From: Cellulomonas fulva
GTDB taxonomy: Bacteria; Actinomycetota; Actinomycetes; Actinomycetales; Cellulomonadaceae
Direction: 5' to 3'
Length of the DNA stretch: 64,000 nucleotides
NCBI RefSeq assembly: GCF_018531375.1
Contig: NZ_JAHBOH010000001.1
Coordinates: 1,240,001 to 1,304,000, forward strand
Both the position numbers and the translations under genes were made by a program. Positions 7,557 to 15,604 of the stretch are shown here, in pieces (within the stretch, counting starts at the first letter, position 1; each line of letters starts with the position of its first letter). Under the pieces are notes generated by a model that searched no databases, was not told the DNA's origin, and saw only the letters and a program-made list of their open reading frames with translations.

Positions 7557-9281
7557 TCAGGGCGTGCCCGTGACCGCGGTCCCGTTGCGGGTGACCGTGT
7601 ACGCGAGCTCGGCGCCGCTCCAGAAGTGGAACGTCAGCGTGACGGGCGCACCGTCCGTCACCTCGGCGAAGAACGCCGGGCGGAGCACGATCTCGCCCGC
7701 GGCCTCGTCGGGCGCGAACGCCACGTCGAACTCCTTGAACGCGGTCCACCCGTGCGGCCCCGCGAAGGAGCCGTCCGCGTAGGTCGCCTCCATGGTGGCG
7801 AGCCGGTCGCCGCGGAACTGCGTCGGGACGGCGAAGTCCTCCGTGGTCCCCGTCGCGGCGGCGAGCACGGGCTCGTCGGCGGCGACGACCTCGATCCGCC
7901 ACGGCACGCCGCGCGTGAACCACGCCGTCAGCGTGGCGCGCGTGCCGTAGCCGGCCGAGGATCCGACGAGGCGCTCGAGCAGCCGGGTCGGCAGGGTCAG
8001 CGTCGAGCCCGAGAGCCGGTAGTCCTTGCCGGCGCGCAGCGGCTTGCGCCCGTCCGTCAGCGCGACGAACCGGGTGCCGTGGAGGTCCAGCGTCACGCTC
8101 TGCTCGGCGACCGCGTCGGGGTGGACGAAGACCTGGTCGGTGGACGCCGTGCCGGAGCGCGTGGTCCAGCTCGAGCGGATCTGGGCGAACAGCGCGGGGT
8201 CGCTCCACCGGTAGGTGGTCCGGCCGAGGTGCTGGCCGTTGTCCCACAGCATCGTCGTGACGCCCGCGGTCCGGGCCTCGTAGCCGAGCTGCTCGAAGAA
8301 CTTGAGCTTCTCGCCCTGCTCGATGGTGCCGGTGTGCCGGTCGAAGCCGAGCAGGCCGTACTCGCCGAGGATCACCGGGATGCCGGCGTCGCGCAGCGTG
8401 GTCTCGACGCGGTCGAACGCCCCGGTCATGTCCGCGAGCGCGGTCTCGTCGAACCGCGTGCCGCCCGCGACGTTCACGCTGAACGGCCAGTAGCCGTAGT
8501 AGTGGAAGGTCGCCGCGACGTTCTCGTCGTCCAGCGCCTCGTACGTCTCGAGGAGGCTGTCGAGCCGCGCCTGCCCGCTGTCGGTGTGCAGCGTCGGCAG
8601 CACCAGCACGCGGTCGGCGTTGCGGCCGCCCGACGAGCGCACGACCTCGTGGAACGTCGTGTTCAGCTCGTCGAGCAGGGCGTACTCCTGGTCCTCGCCC
8701 GACGAGCCGGCGAACTGCGGCTCGTTGACGGACTCGAACAGCAGCGTGCGCGGGTAGTCCCGGAACCGCTCCGCGAGCTGCTCCCAGGTGGCGGTGAACT
8801 GCGCGAGCACCTCGTCGTGCCGCGTCGGCATCTGGTTGACCCACTGCCACGAGTCGTGGTGCAGGTCGAGCAGCACGGACAGGCGCGCGTCGAGCGACCA
8901 GTCGACGACCTCCTGGATGCGGTCCAGCGTCGCGTCGTCGATCGCGTAGTCCGGTGGGGGGCCCTCGAACTGGCCCAGCGTGACCGGGATGCGGATGCTG
9001 CGGAAGCCCTGGGCCCTGACCGTGCGGATCAGCTGCCGGGTGACGCGCGGGTTGCCCCACGCGGTCTCGTCGGCGCCGACGGAGTCGAACGTGTTGCCCA
9101 GGTTCCAGCCGGGCTGCATCCCGGCGACGACGCGCTCGGCGGACGGCTGGTGCCTGGTGCCGTGGCGGTCGTGGGGGCCGTGGCCGGCGGGGCCGCCGGC
9201 CGTCGCGGGTGCGGCCAGGGTGGCGGTGAGCGCCAGGGTTCCGACGAGCGCCGCGAGGCTCGTCCAGAGGGGTCGTCGCAT
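7557..9281 (-). CDS. Secreted GH5 endoglucanase with CBM_X2 and CBM46 modules
   Basis: 574 aa with a Sec signal peptide (MRRPLWTSLAALVGTLALTA..APATA, cleavage near 28). The GH5 domain (~50-385) has GWNLGNTFD, acid/base Glu187 in ESVNEPQF and nucleophile Glu307 in VILGEYGLL, as in subfamily GH5_4. An Ig-like CBM_X2 domain (~390-475, YRLSGSTLTLPTRLL) and a C-terminal CBM46 (~485-570, WTAFKEFDVAFAPDEA) follow. This is the same order as the Bacillus endoglucanase/xyloglucanase Cel5B family, in which CBM46 completes the substrate cleft. It would cleave cellulose, mixed-linkage glucan or xyloglucan outside the cell. ATG 9281 was chosen for the signal peptide; an upstream in-frame extension to 9389 is not credible. 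A 32-bp palindrome lies 50 bp upstream. Confidence 0.92.
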   Translation of the reverse strand: MRRPLWTSLAALVGTLALTATLAAPATAGGPAGHGPHDRHGTRHQPSAERVVAGMQPGWNLGNTFDSVGADETAWGNPRVTRQLIRTVRAQGFRSIRIPVTLGQFEGPPPDYAIDDATLDRIQEVVDWSLDARLSVLLDLHHDSWQWVNQMPTRHDEVLAQFTATWEQLAERFRDYPRTLLFESVNEPQFAGSSGEDQEYALLDELNTTFHEVVRSSGGRNADRVLVLPTLHTDSGQARLDSLLETYEALDDENVAATFHYYGYWPFSVNVAGGTRFDETALADMTGAFDRVETTLRDAGIPVILGEYGLLGFDRHTGTIEQGEKLKFFEQLGYEARTAGVTTMLWDNGQHLGRTTYRWSDPALFAQIRSSWTTRSGTASTDQVFVHPDAVAEQSVTLDLHGTRFVALTDGRKPLRAGKDYRLSGSTLTLPTRLLERLVGSSAGYGTRATLTAWFTRGVPWRIEVVAADEPVLAAATGTTEDFAVPTQFRGDRLATMEATYADGSFAGPHGWTAFKEFDVAFAPDEAAGEIVLRPAFFAEVTDGAPVTLTFHFWSGAELAYTVTRNGTAVTGTP

Positions 9282-9331
9282 GGTTGCCCTTCTCACGGTG
9301 GGGCCCCGTTGCCCCGCGCCCCGGAGCGCGA

Positions 9332-9363
9332 ACTCGCCCGTCGAAGCGCTTCGACGGGCGAGT
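9332..9363. promoter_or_regulatory. 32-bp perfect palindrome, LacI-type operator or hairpin
   Basis: The sequence is symmetric over all 32 bases, with core GTCGAAGCGCTTCGAC and central CG as in LacI-family operators. It sits 50-82 bp upstream of the GH5 start and 54 bp downstream of the XRE stop on the same strand. It may therefore be the GH5 operator, the terminator of the XRE/DUF2975 operon, or both. Confidence 0.6.
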
Positions 9364-9417
9364 CTACGGGCGATTGGTCCCGTTCGCACGGGTCTCGCGC
9401 GTGTGAAGCGATACGGC

Positions 9418-9648
9418 TCAGGGAGCGGCAGGGGTCCGGTCGTCGGCGGGCTCGTGGCGCAGCAGGTCGCCGGGCTGGCAGCCGAGCGCCTCGCAGAGCG
9501 CCTCGAGCGTGCTGAAGCGCACAGCCTTGGCGCGGCCGTTCTTCAGCACCGCCAGGTTCGCCGGGGTGATCCCGACGCGCTCCGCGAGCTCGCCGACGGA
9601 CATCTTGCTGCGAGCGAGGGCGACGTCGATGTCGACGACGATCGGCAT
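9418..9648 (-). CDS. Small XRE-type DNA-binding regulator (YozG-like)
   Basis: 76 aa made almost entirely of one Cro/C1 helix-turn-helix: MSVGELAERVGITPANLAVLKNGRAKAVRFSTLEALCEALGCQPGDLLR. The LKNGRAKAVRFSTLEALCEALGC motif is typical of the short regulators paired with DUF2975 membrane proteins in Gram-positive bacteria. Its ATG overlaps the stop of the upstream DUF2975 gene (TGATG), so the two are translationally coupled. Two identical spaced palindromes upstream of the operon are the likely binding sites, implying autoregulation. Confidence 0.85.
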   Translation of the reverse strand: MPIVVDIDVALARSKMSVGELAERVGITPANLAVLKNGRAKAVRFSTLEALCEALGCQPGDLLRHEPADDRTPAAP

Positions 9649-10145
9649 CAGATCACCTCGTCGAGCTCGGCGCGCAGCGCGCTCGCGGTCGTGTCGAGCG
9701 TCACCGCCTTCGCGAGCAGGAGGCGCATCACCACGACGAGCAGGGCGATCCCCGCGCAGCACACGCCCCCGATCCCGATGACGGCGACGATCCCGGGCGC
9801 GACCGCCTCGCCGGGCGCGAGGACCCAGCCGAGCGCGAAGGCCAGGACGGCGCCGGCGGCCGCGCAGCCGATGATGACGTCCACGTCGCGGAACGCCGAC
9901 GTCGAGAACGGCGCGTCGCGGCGCGCGAGCCGCAGCAGGCGCCAGATGCACACGAGCGCGACCTCGGCGGCGAGGAGCCCCGCGATCATGATGCCGACGA
10001 CCACCCAGCGCAGCGGCGCGAGCTCCGGCTCCTCCTCGGCGATGTCGACCGCGAGCAGCGGCAGGATGACGCACTGCACGAACAGCAGCCCCGCGATGAC
10101 GAGCACGATGACCGCGCGCACCGCGCGGACGACCCAGACGTCCAT
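9648..10145 (-). CDS. DUF2975-family membrane protein
   Basis: 165 aa with four hydrophobic segments, at about residues 8-32, 46-68, 88-108 and 115-140. The intervening LLRLARRDAPFSTSAFRDVDVIIG loop is the hallmark of DUF2975 (RL...G.PF.......L). Function is unknown; the family is regularly co-transcribed with a small XRE regulator, as here. A membrane sensor that sequesters or modulates the regulator is a plausible role but is not demonstrated. Transcription should start within the paired operator region directly upstream. Confidence 0.8.
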   Translation of the reverse strand: MDVWVVRAVRAVIVLVIAGLLFVQCVILPLLAVDIAEEEPELAPLRWVVVGIMIAGLLAAEVALVCIWRLLRLARRDAPFSTSAFRDVDVIIGCAAAGAVLAFALGWVLAPGEAVAPGIVAVIGIGGVCCAGIALLVVVMRLLLAKAVTLDTTASALRAELDEVI

Positions 10146-10153
10146 GACCCCTC

Positions 10154-10191
10154 CTATCGACGAACGATAGAAGCCTATCGCTATTCGATAG
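10154..10191. promoter_or_regulatory. Paired operators CTATCG-N5-CGATAG
   Basis: CTATCG-acgaa-CGATAG at 10154-10170 and CTATCG-ctatt-CGATAG at 10175-10191. Both arms are identical and start positions are 21 bp apart, two helical turns. They lie 9-46 bp upstream of the DUF2975 start and are unusually AT-rich for this genome. They are the likely binding sites of the downstream XRE regulator. Confidence 0.8.
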
Positions 10192-10253
10192 ACCGGTCGA
10201 GTCCACTGGTGCCGCCGCCGGCCGGCTCCTGCCGTGCGCTCGTTCGTCTCGAC

Positions 10254-10302
10254 CCGGGTGGGTCGTCAGAGATCCGGGTGGGTCGTCAGACATTGCTGAC
10301 GA
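10254..10302. repeat. 17-bp direct repeat followed by an inverted repeat
   Basis: CCGGGTGGGTCGTCAGA occurs at 10254-10270 and again exactly at 10274-10290. The last 7 bases of the second copy (TCGTCAG) are mirrored by CTGACGA at 10296-10302. A repeated activator site for the plus-strand gene at 10498 is possible. Confidence 0.65.
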
Positions 10303-10424
10303 GGGACCGCACCTCTCACGACCTGGCGAGACCTCTGCGCCGGGGTGTCGGCCGGCGATCTCGTCGTGCGGGGGGCTGGCGGTGGAGCCGGACGGAACGG
10401 GCGAAGCGGGAGATCTTCACAAGC

Positions 10425-10438
10425 GTGACACGTGTCAC
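10425..10438. promoter_or_regulatory. 14-bp palindrome upstream of the Tat-exported protein gene
   Basis: GTGACACGTGTCAC is a perfect palindrome 59 bp upstream of the start codon at 10498. The symmetric site with central ACGT suits a LacI- or GntR-type carbohydrate regulator. Confidence 0.55.
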
Positions 10439-10497
10439 TACTGTGTGGCCCGGCCTGCAACGCCGCAGCGCCGGACGCCGTCCGAGAGGGACCCGCG

Positions 10498-11925
10498 ATG
10501 TCGAACGAGAAGTCACGTCTGGACGAGCTGCCGGCCCTCGGGCGCCGGTCCTTCCTGGCCATGTCCGGTGCGGCGGTCGTCGTCGCGGCGGGTGCCAGCG
10601 GTGCCGTCGCGGGCGGTGGCTCGCACCGCCCGTCGCCGTGGCGACCCGGACCGCCGCGGCGCGGGGGCGCGGCCGCGCAGCGCGCGGCCACCGCCTTCCT
10701 GCAGTCCGCGACGGACGCCTACCCGACGATCAACACCGGGCCGCGGCTGGCGCAGAGCTACGCCGACGAGCTCGGGCTGTTCAGCACCGCGTTCGTCTAC
10801 GACAACGCGCTGGCGATCGGCGCGCTGCTCGCCGACTGCGGCCGCGGCACGCTCGCCACGGCCAAGGTGCTCGGTGACGGCCTGGTCTACGCGCAGGAGC
10901 ACGACCCGGTCCACGACGACGGCCGGCTCCGGCAGGGCTACAACGTCGGGCCGTACACGTTCTACGACGGCAACCCGCAGCCGAACGGGTTCGTCCAGCC
11001 GGACGGCACCGCCAACATCGGCTGGCAGTTCGGGTTCCTGGGCACGGCGGTCGGGGACATGGCGTGGCCGGGCCTCGCCCTCCTGCAGCTCTACGGCGCC
11101 ACCCGGGAGCGGCGCTACCTCGACGCGGCGGTGCGCATCGGCGAGTGGATCACGACGAACGCGTGGTCGACGCGGCCGCTGGGTGGCTTCTCGTTCGGGG
11201 TCGACGGCGCCGACAACCCCGTGCCGAACGGGTCGACGGAGCACAACATCGACTGCGTCGCCTTCTTCACGATGCTGCAGCACGTCACCCGGGACAAGGC
11301 CTGGGGGAAGGCGGCGGCCCACGCGCGCGCCTTCGTCGAGCGCATGTGGTCCCGCGCGGACGGCTGGTTCTGGACCGGCACCAACGACGGCACGGAGATC
11401 AACCGCGACCCGGTCCCGCTGGACCCGGCGACCTGGAGCTGGCTGGCGCTGCGCGACCGCCGGTACGCGGGCGCCCTCGACTGGGCCGGGCGCGCGCTGG
11501 CGACCACGGACGTCTCGACCGCGCCGACGTCCCAGCTGCCGGACGGCGAGAAGGTCTCCGGCGTCACCTTCAGCACGGCGAGCCTGACCTCGACCGCGCA
11601 GTACAACGGGATCACGGTGCACCCGCAGGGCGTGTGGCTCGAGGGCACGGCGCAGCTCGCGACCTCGCTCGCCGACCGCGGTGGCCGGGCGGACCGGGCG
11701 CGTTCCGAGGCGCTGCTCGCGCAGGTGCGTCACGCGCAGGACGCGCTCGGCACGGGTCAGCACCTGGGCGGCGTCGAGGTGGACGGCGGCGTGGTCGCGG
11801 CGTCCAGCCTCATCGACTCCGGGTTCGGGTTCGGCTACTTCCAGGTCCAGCACGTCGGCGCGACCGCGTGGTTCCTGTTCGCGTCCACCCGGACCAACCC
11901 GATGCGCTGGGGCGGCCTGCGCTAG
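10498..11925 (+). CDS. Tat-exported six-hairpin glycosidase-like protein
   Basis: 475 aa from ATG 10498 (GAGAGGG Shine-Dalgarno). The N-terminus has a twin-arginine signal, GRRSFLAMSGAAVVVAAGASG. The mature part looks like an (alpha/alpha)6 barrel: regularly spaced motifs FVYDNALAIGALL, VYAQEHDP, GNMAW-like GDMAWPGLALLQLY, RRYLDAAVRIGEWI, STEHNIDCVAFFTML, WSRADGWFWTGT and LDPATWSWLALRDRRYAGALDWA. Similar unclassified Tat proteins occur in Streptomyces. I cannot assign a CAZy family. Asp/Glu in YDN and STEHNID are candidates for catalysis. Its location between GH5 and GH3 favours a role on plant glucans. Its 3' end overlaps the convergent map gene by 4 bp. Confidence 0.75.
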   Translation: MSNEKSRLDELPALGRRSFLAMSGAAVVVAAGASGAVAGGGSHRPSPWRPGPPRRGGAAAQRAATAFLQSATDAYPTINTGPRLAQSYADELGLFSTAFVYDNALAIGALLADCGRGTLATAKVLGDGLVYAQEHDPVHDDGRLRQGYNVGPYTFYDGNPQPNGFVQPDGTANIGWQFGFLGTAVGDMAWPGLALLQLYGATRERRYLDAAVRIGEWITTNAWSTRPLGGFSFGVDGADNPVPNGSTEHNIDCVAFFTMLQHVTRDKAWGKAAAHARAFVERMWSRADGWFWTGTNDGTEINRDPVPLDPATWSWLALRDRRYAGALDWAGRALATTDVSTAPTSQLPDGEKVSGVTFSTASLTSTAQYNGITVHPQGVWLEGTAQLATSLADRGGRADRARSEALLAQVRHAQDALGTGQHLGGVEVDGGVVAASSLIDSGFGFGYFQVQHVGATAWFLFASTRTNPMRWGGLR

Positions 11926-12713
11926 GAGGACACGGAGGCGGCACGCGTGGGCAGCGTGAGGACCCGCGCGCCGTCCTCGGTGATCGCGACCGTGTGCTCG
12001 CTGTGGGCGGTGCGGCAGCCCGTCGCGCTGCGCAGCGTCCAGCCGTCGTCGTCGGTGACGAGCTCGTCGGTGTCCACCATGACCCACGGCTCCAGCGCGA
12101 GCAGCAGGCCGGGGCGCAGCGTGTAGCCGCGTCCCGGCCGGCCGGTGTTGGGGACGTGCGGGTCCTGGTGCATCGTCGAGCCGATGCCGTGGCCGCCGAA
12201 CTCGGTGTTGACCGGGTACCCGGCGGCGGCGAGCACCGAGCCGATCGCGTACGAGACGTCGCCGAGCCGCACGCCGGGCCCGGCCGCGGCGATCCCCGCG
12301 GCCAGCGCGCGCTCGGTGGTCTCGATCAGGGCGACGCTCTCCGGCGGTCGCGCGGAGCCCACGACGAAGCTGATCGCCGAGTCGGCGGCGACGCCGCGCA
12401 GGAGGACGGCGAGGTCGAGGGTCAGCAGGTCGCCGTCGGCGAGCGCGTAGTCGTGCGGCAGCCCGTGGAGCACGGCGTCGTTCACCGCGGTGCAGATGTA
12501 GTGCCCGAACGGCCCGCGGCCGAACGACGGCGCGTAGTCGACGTAGCAGGACTGCGCCCCGGCGTCGAGGATCATCGACCGCGCCCAGCGGTCGACGTCC
12601 AGGAGGTTGGTCCCCACGGTGCACCGGGACCGCAGGGTCTGCAGGATGTCGGCGACCAGCGCGCCGGTGGCCGCGGCGCGCTCGACCTCGGCCGGGCTGA
12701 GGATCTCGATCAT
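11922..12713 (-). CDS. map: Type I methionine aminopeptidase
   Basis: 263 aa, typical length. Metal-site residues are present: HYICTAVNDAVLHGLP (conserved N/H environment), GDLLTLDLAVLLRGVAADSA (two Asp ligands), FGGHGIGSTMHQDPHVPN (His ligand and substrate His), LALEPWVM (Glu) and SEHTVAI (Glu). It would remove N-terminal Met from nascent proteins in the cytoplasm. It is probably a second copy rather than the housekeeping gene, since no secY or adk lies nearby. Its ATG overlaps the stop of a small upstream gene (ATGA). Confidence 0.88.
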   Translation of the reverse strand: MIEILSPAEVERAAATGALVADILQTLRSRCTVGTNLLDVDRWARSMILDAGAQSCYVDYAPSFGRGPFGHYICTAVNDAVLHGLPHDYALADGDLLTLDLAVLLRGVAADSAISFVVGSARPPESVALIETTERALAAGIAAAGPGVRLGDVSYAIGSVLAAAGYPVNTEFGGHGIGSTMHQDPHVPNTGRPGRGYTLRPGLLLALEPWVMVDTDELVTDDDGWTLRSATGCRTAHSEHTVAITEDGARVLTLPTRAASVSS

Positions 12714-13054
12714 GCGCCGCGCGTCCCGTCGAGCGTGCCGCCCAGCGCGACGAGCAGCCGCTGCACCTTGCGCTTGTTCCGGCCCCAGTCGAACAGCGAG
12801 GGCACGGCCTCGCGCGGGTGGAAGACCAGCCGCGTCCCCGCGGCGTCCGGCACGAGCTGCACGTACAGCGTCGTGCCGAACGAGCTCGCCGACATCCCGC
12901 GGACCAGCACCGCCTGCTCACGCGTCGACGCCGGCCCCACCACCCAGCCCTGCTGCACGGCTGTGCGGTCCAGCTCCAGGCGCATCTGGTCGAGCGGCTG
13001 CGGGACGGTGCCCGTGTACGTCGTCTCCGGTCCCACCGGCTGCCTCCTGCTCAC
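12710..13054 (-). CDS. Conserved hypothetical protein upstream of map
   Basis: 114 aa, not recognised with confidence. The sequence has a central GWVVGPASTREQAVLVRGMSA and a strand-like TTLYVQLVPDAAGTRLVFHPREA, ending in a basic RNKRKVQRLLVALGGTLDG helix. This is compatible with a small alpha+beta domain resembling SRPBCC-type folds. No signal peptide or membrane segment. It overlaps the map start by 4 bp and is presumably co-transcribed with it. Confidence 0.6.
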   Translation of the reverse strand: MSRRQPVGPETTYTGTVPQPLDQMRLELDRTAVQQGWVVGPASTREQAVLVRGMSASSFGTTLYVQLVPDAAGTRLVFHPREAVPSLFDWGRNKRKVQRLLVALGGTLDGTRGA

Positions 13055-13346
13055 GCGTGGCGGGTGCCTCGCGACCCAGCGAGCCTACCCAGCGGGGACG
13101 GGCGCCAGCAGTTGCGCGGGGCTACCGACGGTGTGAGCGTGGGGCGTCGGCGGTCCTCGACGACGAGGGCCGTCGGCAGCGCGGCGCGGCCGATCTCCCT
13201 GGCTCGCCGCCGACCACCCGGACGATCGCGCCGGCCGAGCCCTCGACCGCCGCACCGCGGGCCGCACCGACGCGACCTCGCGCGCCCGCCTCGCGCGGCC
13301 ACGGCCGTGCGGGCGACGGTCAGGGTGCGGACCGAGGAGGACTTCC
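13055..13346. other. Non-coding gap upstream of the GH3 gene
   Basis: A 292-bp GC-rich stretch between divergent genes. Apart from the GAGGAGG Shine-Dalgarno just before 13347 I see no convincing palindrome, repeat or RNA gene in it. Confidence 0.5.
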
Positions 13347-15443
13347 ATGGCACGCAGGACCGACCCAGCCGCGCGGCGGCACGGACCACGGACGACGGTG
13401 CTGGCGGGCGCGCTCACGGCTGGGCTGGTCGGGCTGGCCGGGATCGCGGCACTGCCCGCGGCGGCGGGTGGTCACGGCCCGGGCCGTGACCACGACCCGC
13501 GCCAGCCCGAGCTGGGCACCCGCGGGGTCCCCATCATCACCGTGGACCACCGCAGGTTCCGCGACCTCGACCGCGACGGCCGGCTGACCCCGTACGAGGA
13601 CTGGCGTCGCAGCGCGGCGAGCCGCGCGGACGACCTCGTCGGGCGGATGACCCCGGAGGAGAAGGCCGGCCTGCTGGTCCACGGGACGCTCCCGACGACC
13701 GCGACGGGCTACCGCTTCGAGGACACGACGAGCGCCGGGGTCACCCAGCTCCTGGGCGACCGGCACATCACGACCTTCATCACCCGCCTCAGCGCGACGC
13801 CCGCGCAGCTCGCGACCGCCAACAACGCGGTGCAGGAGGCGGCCGAGGGGCAGCGGCTGGGCATCCCCGTCGTCGTGTCCACCGACCCCCGCAACGGCTT
13901 CTCGGTGACCGCGGGCCAGACGGTCGCCCGCCAAGGCGTCACGGCGATGCCCGACGCGATCGGCTGGGCCGCCGCGGACTCCCCGCGGCTGACGCGGCTG
14001 CTCGGCGACGTCGTGCGGCAGGAGTACCGCGCGGTCGGCATCCAGGAGGGCCTCTCGCCGCAGGCCGACCTGGCGACCGAGCCGCGCTGGACGCGGATCA
14101 ACGGCACCTTCGGCTCGGACTCCGACGACGCGCGCGACCAGGTCGAGGCGTACGTCGAGGGGCTGCAGGACGGTGACGACGGGCTGCGCACGACGAGCGT
14201 CGCGACCGTCACCAAGCACTGGGTCGGCTACGGCGCCCAGGCCAACGGCTACGACAGCCACTACTACTACGGCCGCTACGCGATCTTCCCGGGGGACAAC
14301 TTCGCCGAGCACCTGGTCCCGTTCGAGGGCGCGTTCGACGCGCAGACCTCCGGCATCATGCCGACGTACTCGATCCTGCAGGACCTCGTCTACCAGGGGC
14401 ACGCCGTCGAGCAGACCGGTGCGGGCTTCAGCAGCTTCCTGCTGCAGGACGTCCTGCGCGGCGACTACGGGTTCGACGGCGTCATCGTGTCCGACTGGGG
14501 CATCACCGGCAGCTGCCCGGTGGAGTGCCAGGAGACGCGGCCGCCGGCGCCGTTCTTCGGCTCCTGGGGCGTCGGCATGCCGTGGGGCGTCGAGGACCTG
14601 TCGGTCGTCGAGCGGTTCGCGCTCGCGATCAACGCCGGGGTCGACCAGGTCGGCGGCTCCGACGAGCCCGCCAACGTGCTCGCGGCCGCCGACGGCGGCC
14701 TGCTCACGCAGGACCGGATCGACGAGTCCGCGCGGCGCGTGCTCGAGCAGAAGCTGCGGCTCGGCCTGTTCGAGAACCCGTACGTCGACGTCACGCGGGC
14801 GGCGAAGGTCGCGGGCAACCGGTGGTTCCAGAGGATCGGCGACGACGCGCAGGCGCGGTCGCTGACGCTCCTGACCAACGAGGACCGCGTACTGCCGGTC
14901 ACCACCCGCTCGGGCCACGGGCACGCGTGGGGCACGACGAGCGGGCGCGGCCACCGGTCGAGCCCGACGGTCTACCTGTCCGGCGTCTCGGCCGACGTCG
15001 CCCGGGACCACGGCCTGCGCGTCACGACCGACCTAGGCTCGGCCGACCTCGCGATCGTGCGGCTCGCCGACCCGCGTGCGGGCGACGACCTGACGGGCCT
15101 CGAGTGGACGGGCGACGAGGAGGACTACCAGGCGTTCCTGGCGGCCACCGACGCGGGCGTCCCGACCATCGCGGTGCCCAAGCTCGACCGGCCGCTGATC
15201 CTCACGGACGTCGTCGACCGGGCCGCCGCGGTGCTGGCGAACTACGGCGTGTCCGACGACGTGCTGGTCGAGACGATCCTCGGCGAGCGGTCGCCGGGCG
15301 GCGAGCTCCCGTTCGAGCTGCCGTCGTCGATGGCTGCCGTCGAGGCGCAGCTGGCGGACGTGCCCGACGACTCCGCCGACCCGCTGTTCGAGCACGGCTT
15401 CGGGCTGTCCTACCGGACGGGGCACGGCCACCACCACCGGTGA
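13347..15443 (+). CDS. Secreted glycoside hydrolase family 3 beta-glucosidase-like enzyme
   Basis: 698 aa with GAGGAGG upstream of ATG 13347. An N-terminal basic-hydrophobic signal (RTTVLAGALTAGLVGLAGIAALPAAAGG) indicates export. After the DLDRDGRLTPYEDWR motif comes the GH3 barrel: MTPEEKAGLLVH, PVVVSTDPRNGF, VTKHWVGYGAQANGYDSHYYYGRY, then the nucleophile Asp383 in VIVSDWGI. A C-terminal alpha/beta sandwich follows, ending ELPFELPSSMAAVEAQ..FEHGFGLSYRTGHGHHHR. It would release glucose or another sugar from oligosaccharide non-reducing ends. Substrate is uncertain, since GH3 also includes xylosidases and N-acetylglucosaminidases. A terminator hairpin lies 50 bp after the stop. Confidence 0.9.
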   Translation: MARRTDPAARRHGPRTTVLAGALTAGLVGLAGIAALPAAAGGHGPGRDHDPRQPELGTRGVPIITVDHRRFRDLDRDGRLTPYEDWRRSAASRADDLVGRMTPEEKAGLLVHGTLPTTATGYRFEDTTSAGVTQLLGDRHITTFITRLSATPAQLATANNAVQEAAEGQRLGIPVVVSTDPRNGFSVTAGQTVARQGVTAMPDAIGWAAADSPRLTRLLGDVVRQEYRAVGIQEGLSPQADLATEPRWTRINGTFGSDSDDARDQVEAYVEGLQDGDDGLRTTSVATVTKHWVGYGAQANGYDSHYYYGRYAIFPGDNFAEHLVPFEGAFDAQTSGIMPTYSILQDLVYQGHAVEQTGAGFSSFLLQDVLRGDYGFDGVIVSDWGITGSCPVECQETRPPAPFFGSWGVGMPWGVEDLSVVERFALAINAGVDQVGGSDEPANVLAAADGGLLTQDRIDESARRVLEQKLRLGLFENPYVDVTRAAKVAGNRWFQRIGDDAQARSLTLLTNEDRVLPVTTRSGHGHAWGTTSGRGHRSSPTVYLSGVSADVARDHGLRVTTDLGSADLAIVRLADPRAGDDLTGLEWTGDEEDYQAFLAATDAGVPTIAVPKLDRPLILTDVVDRAAAVLANYGVSDDVLVETILGERSPGGELPFELPSSMAAVEAQLADVPDDSADPLFEHGFGLSYRTGHGHHHR

Positions 15444-15492
15444 CCTCTGCCGCCCTGTCCTTCCCCGCGCCGCCGCGGTGCGGCTCGTCACA

Positions 15493-15527
15493 GGTGCCCG
15501 GCCGGGCGCGAGGTCCGGCCGGGCACC
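15493..15527 (+). terminator. 13-bp stem-loop after the GH3 gene
   Basis: GGTGCCCGGCCGG (15493-15505) pairs perfectly with CCGGCCGGGCACC (15515-15527) across a 9-nt loop, 50 bp past the GH3 stop. It is a likely factor-independent terminator without a U-tract. Confidence 0.75.
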
Positions 15528-15535
15528 AGACTGTC

Positions 15536-15580
15536 CAGGTCAGGTCAGGTCAGGTCAGGTCAGGTCAGGTCTAGTCAGGT
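15536..15580. repeat. Pentanucleotide array (CAGGT)n
   Basis: Seven perfect CAGGT copies, then CTAGT and one more CAGGT, between the GH3 terminator and the Shine-Dalgarno of the MBL-fold gene at 15605. Such arrays are prone to slippage and could vary in the leader of that gene. Confidence 0.9.
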
Positions 15581-15604
15581 CAGCCCAGCGGGAGGGACCC
15601 CGGT

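Larger units (their letters stand above)
10146..10497. other. 352-bp divergent regulatory region
   Basis: No gene fits here. The left part holds the paired CTATCG/CGATAG operators of the minus-strand XRE/DUF2975 operon. The middle has a 17-bp direct repeat and an inverted repeat. The right part has a 14-bp palindrome and the ribosome binding site (GAGAGGG) of the plus-strand Tat-exported protein. The individual elements are listed separately. Confidence 0.7.
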
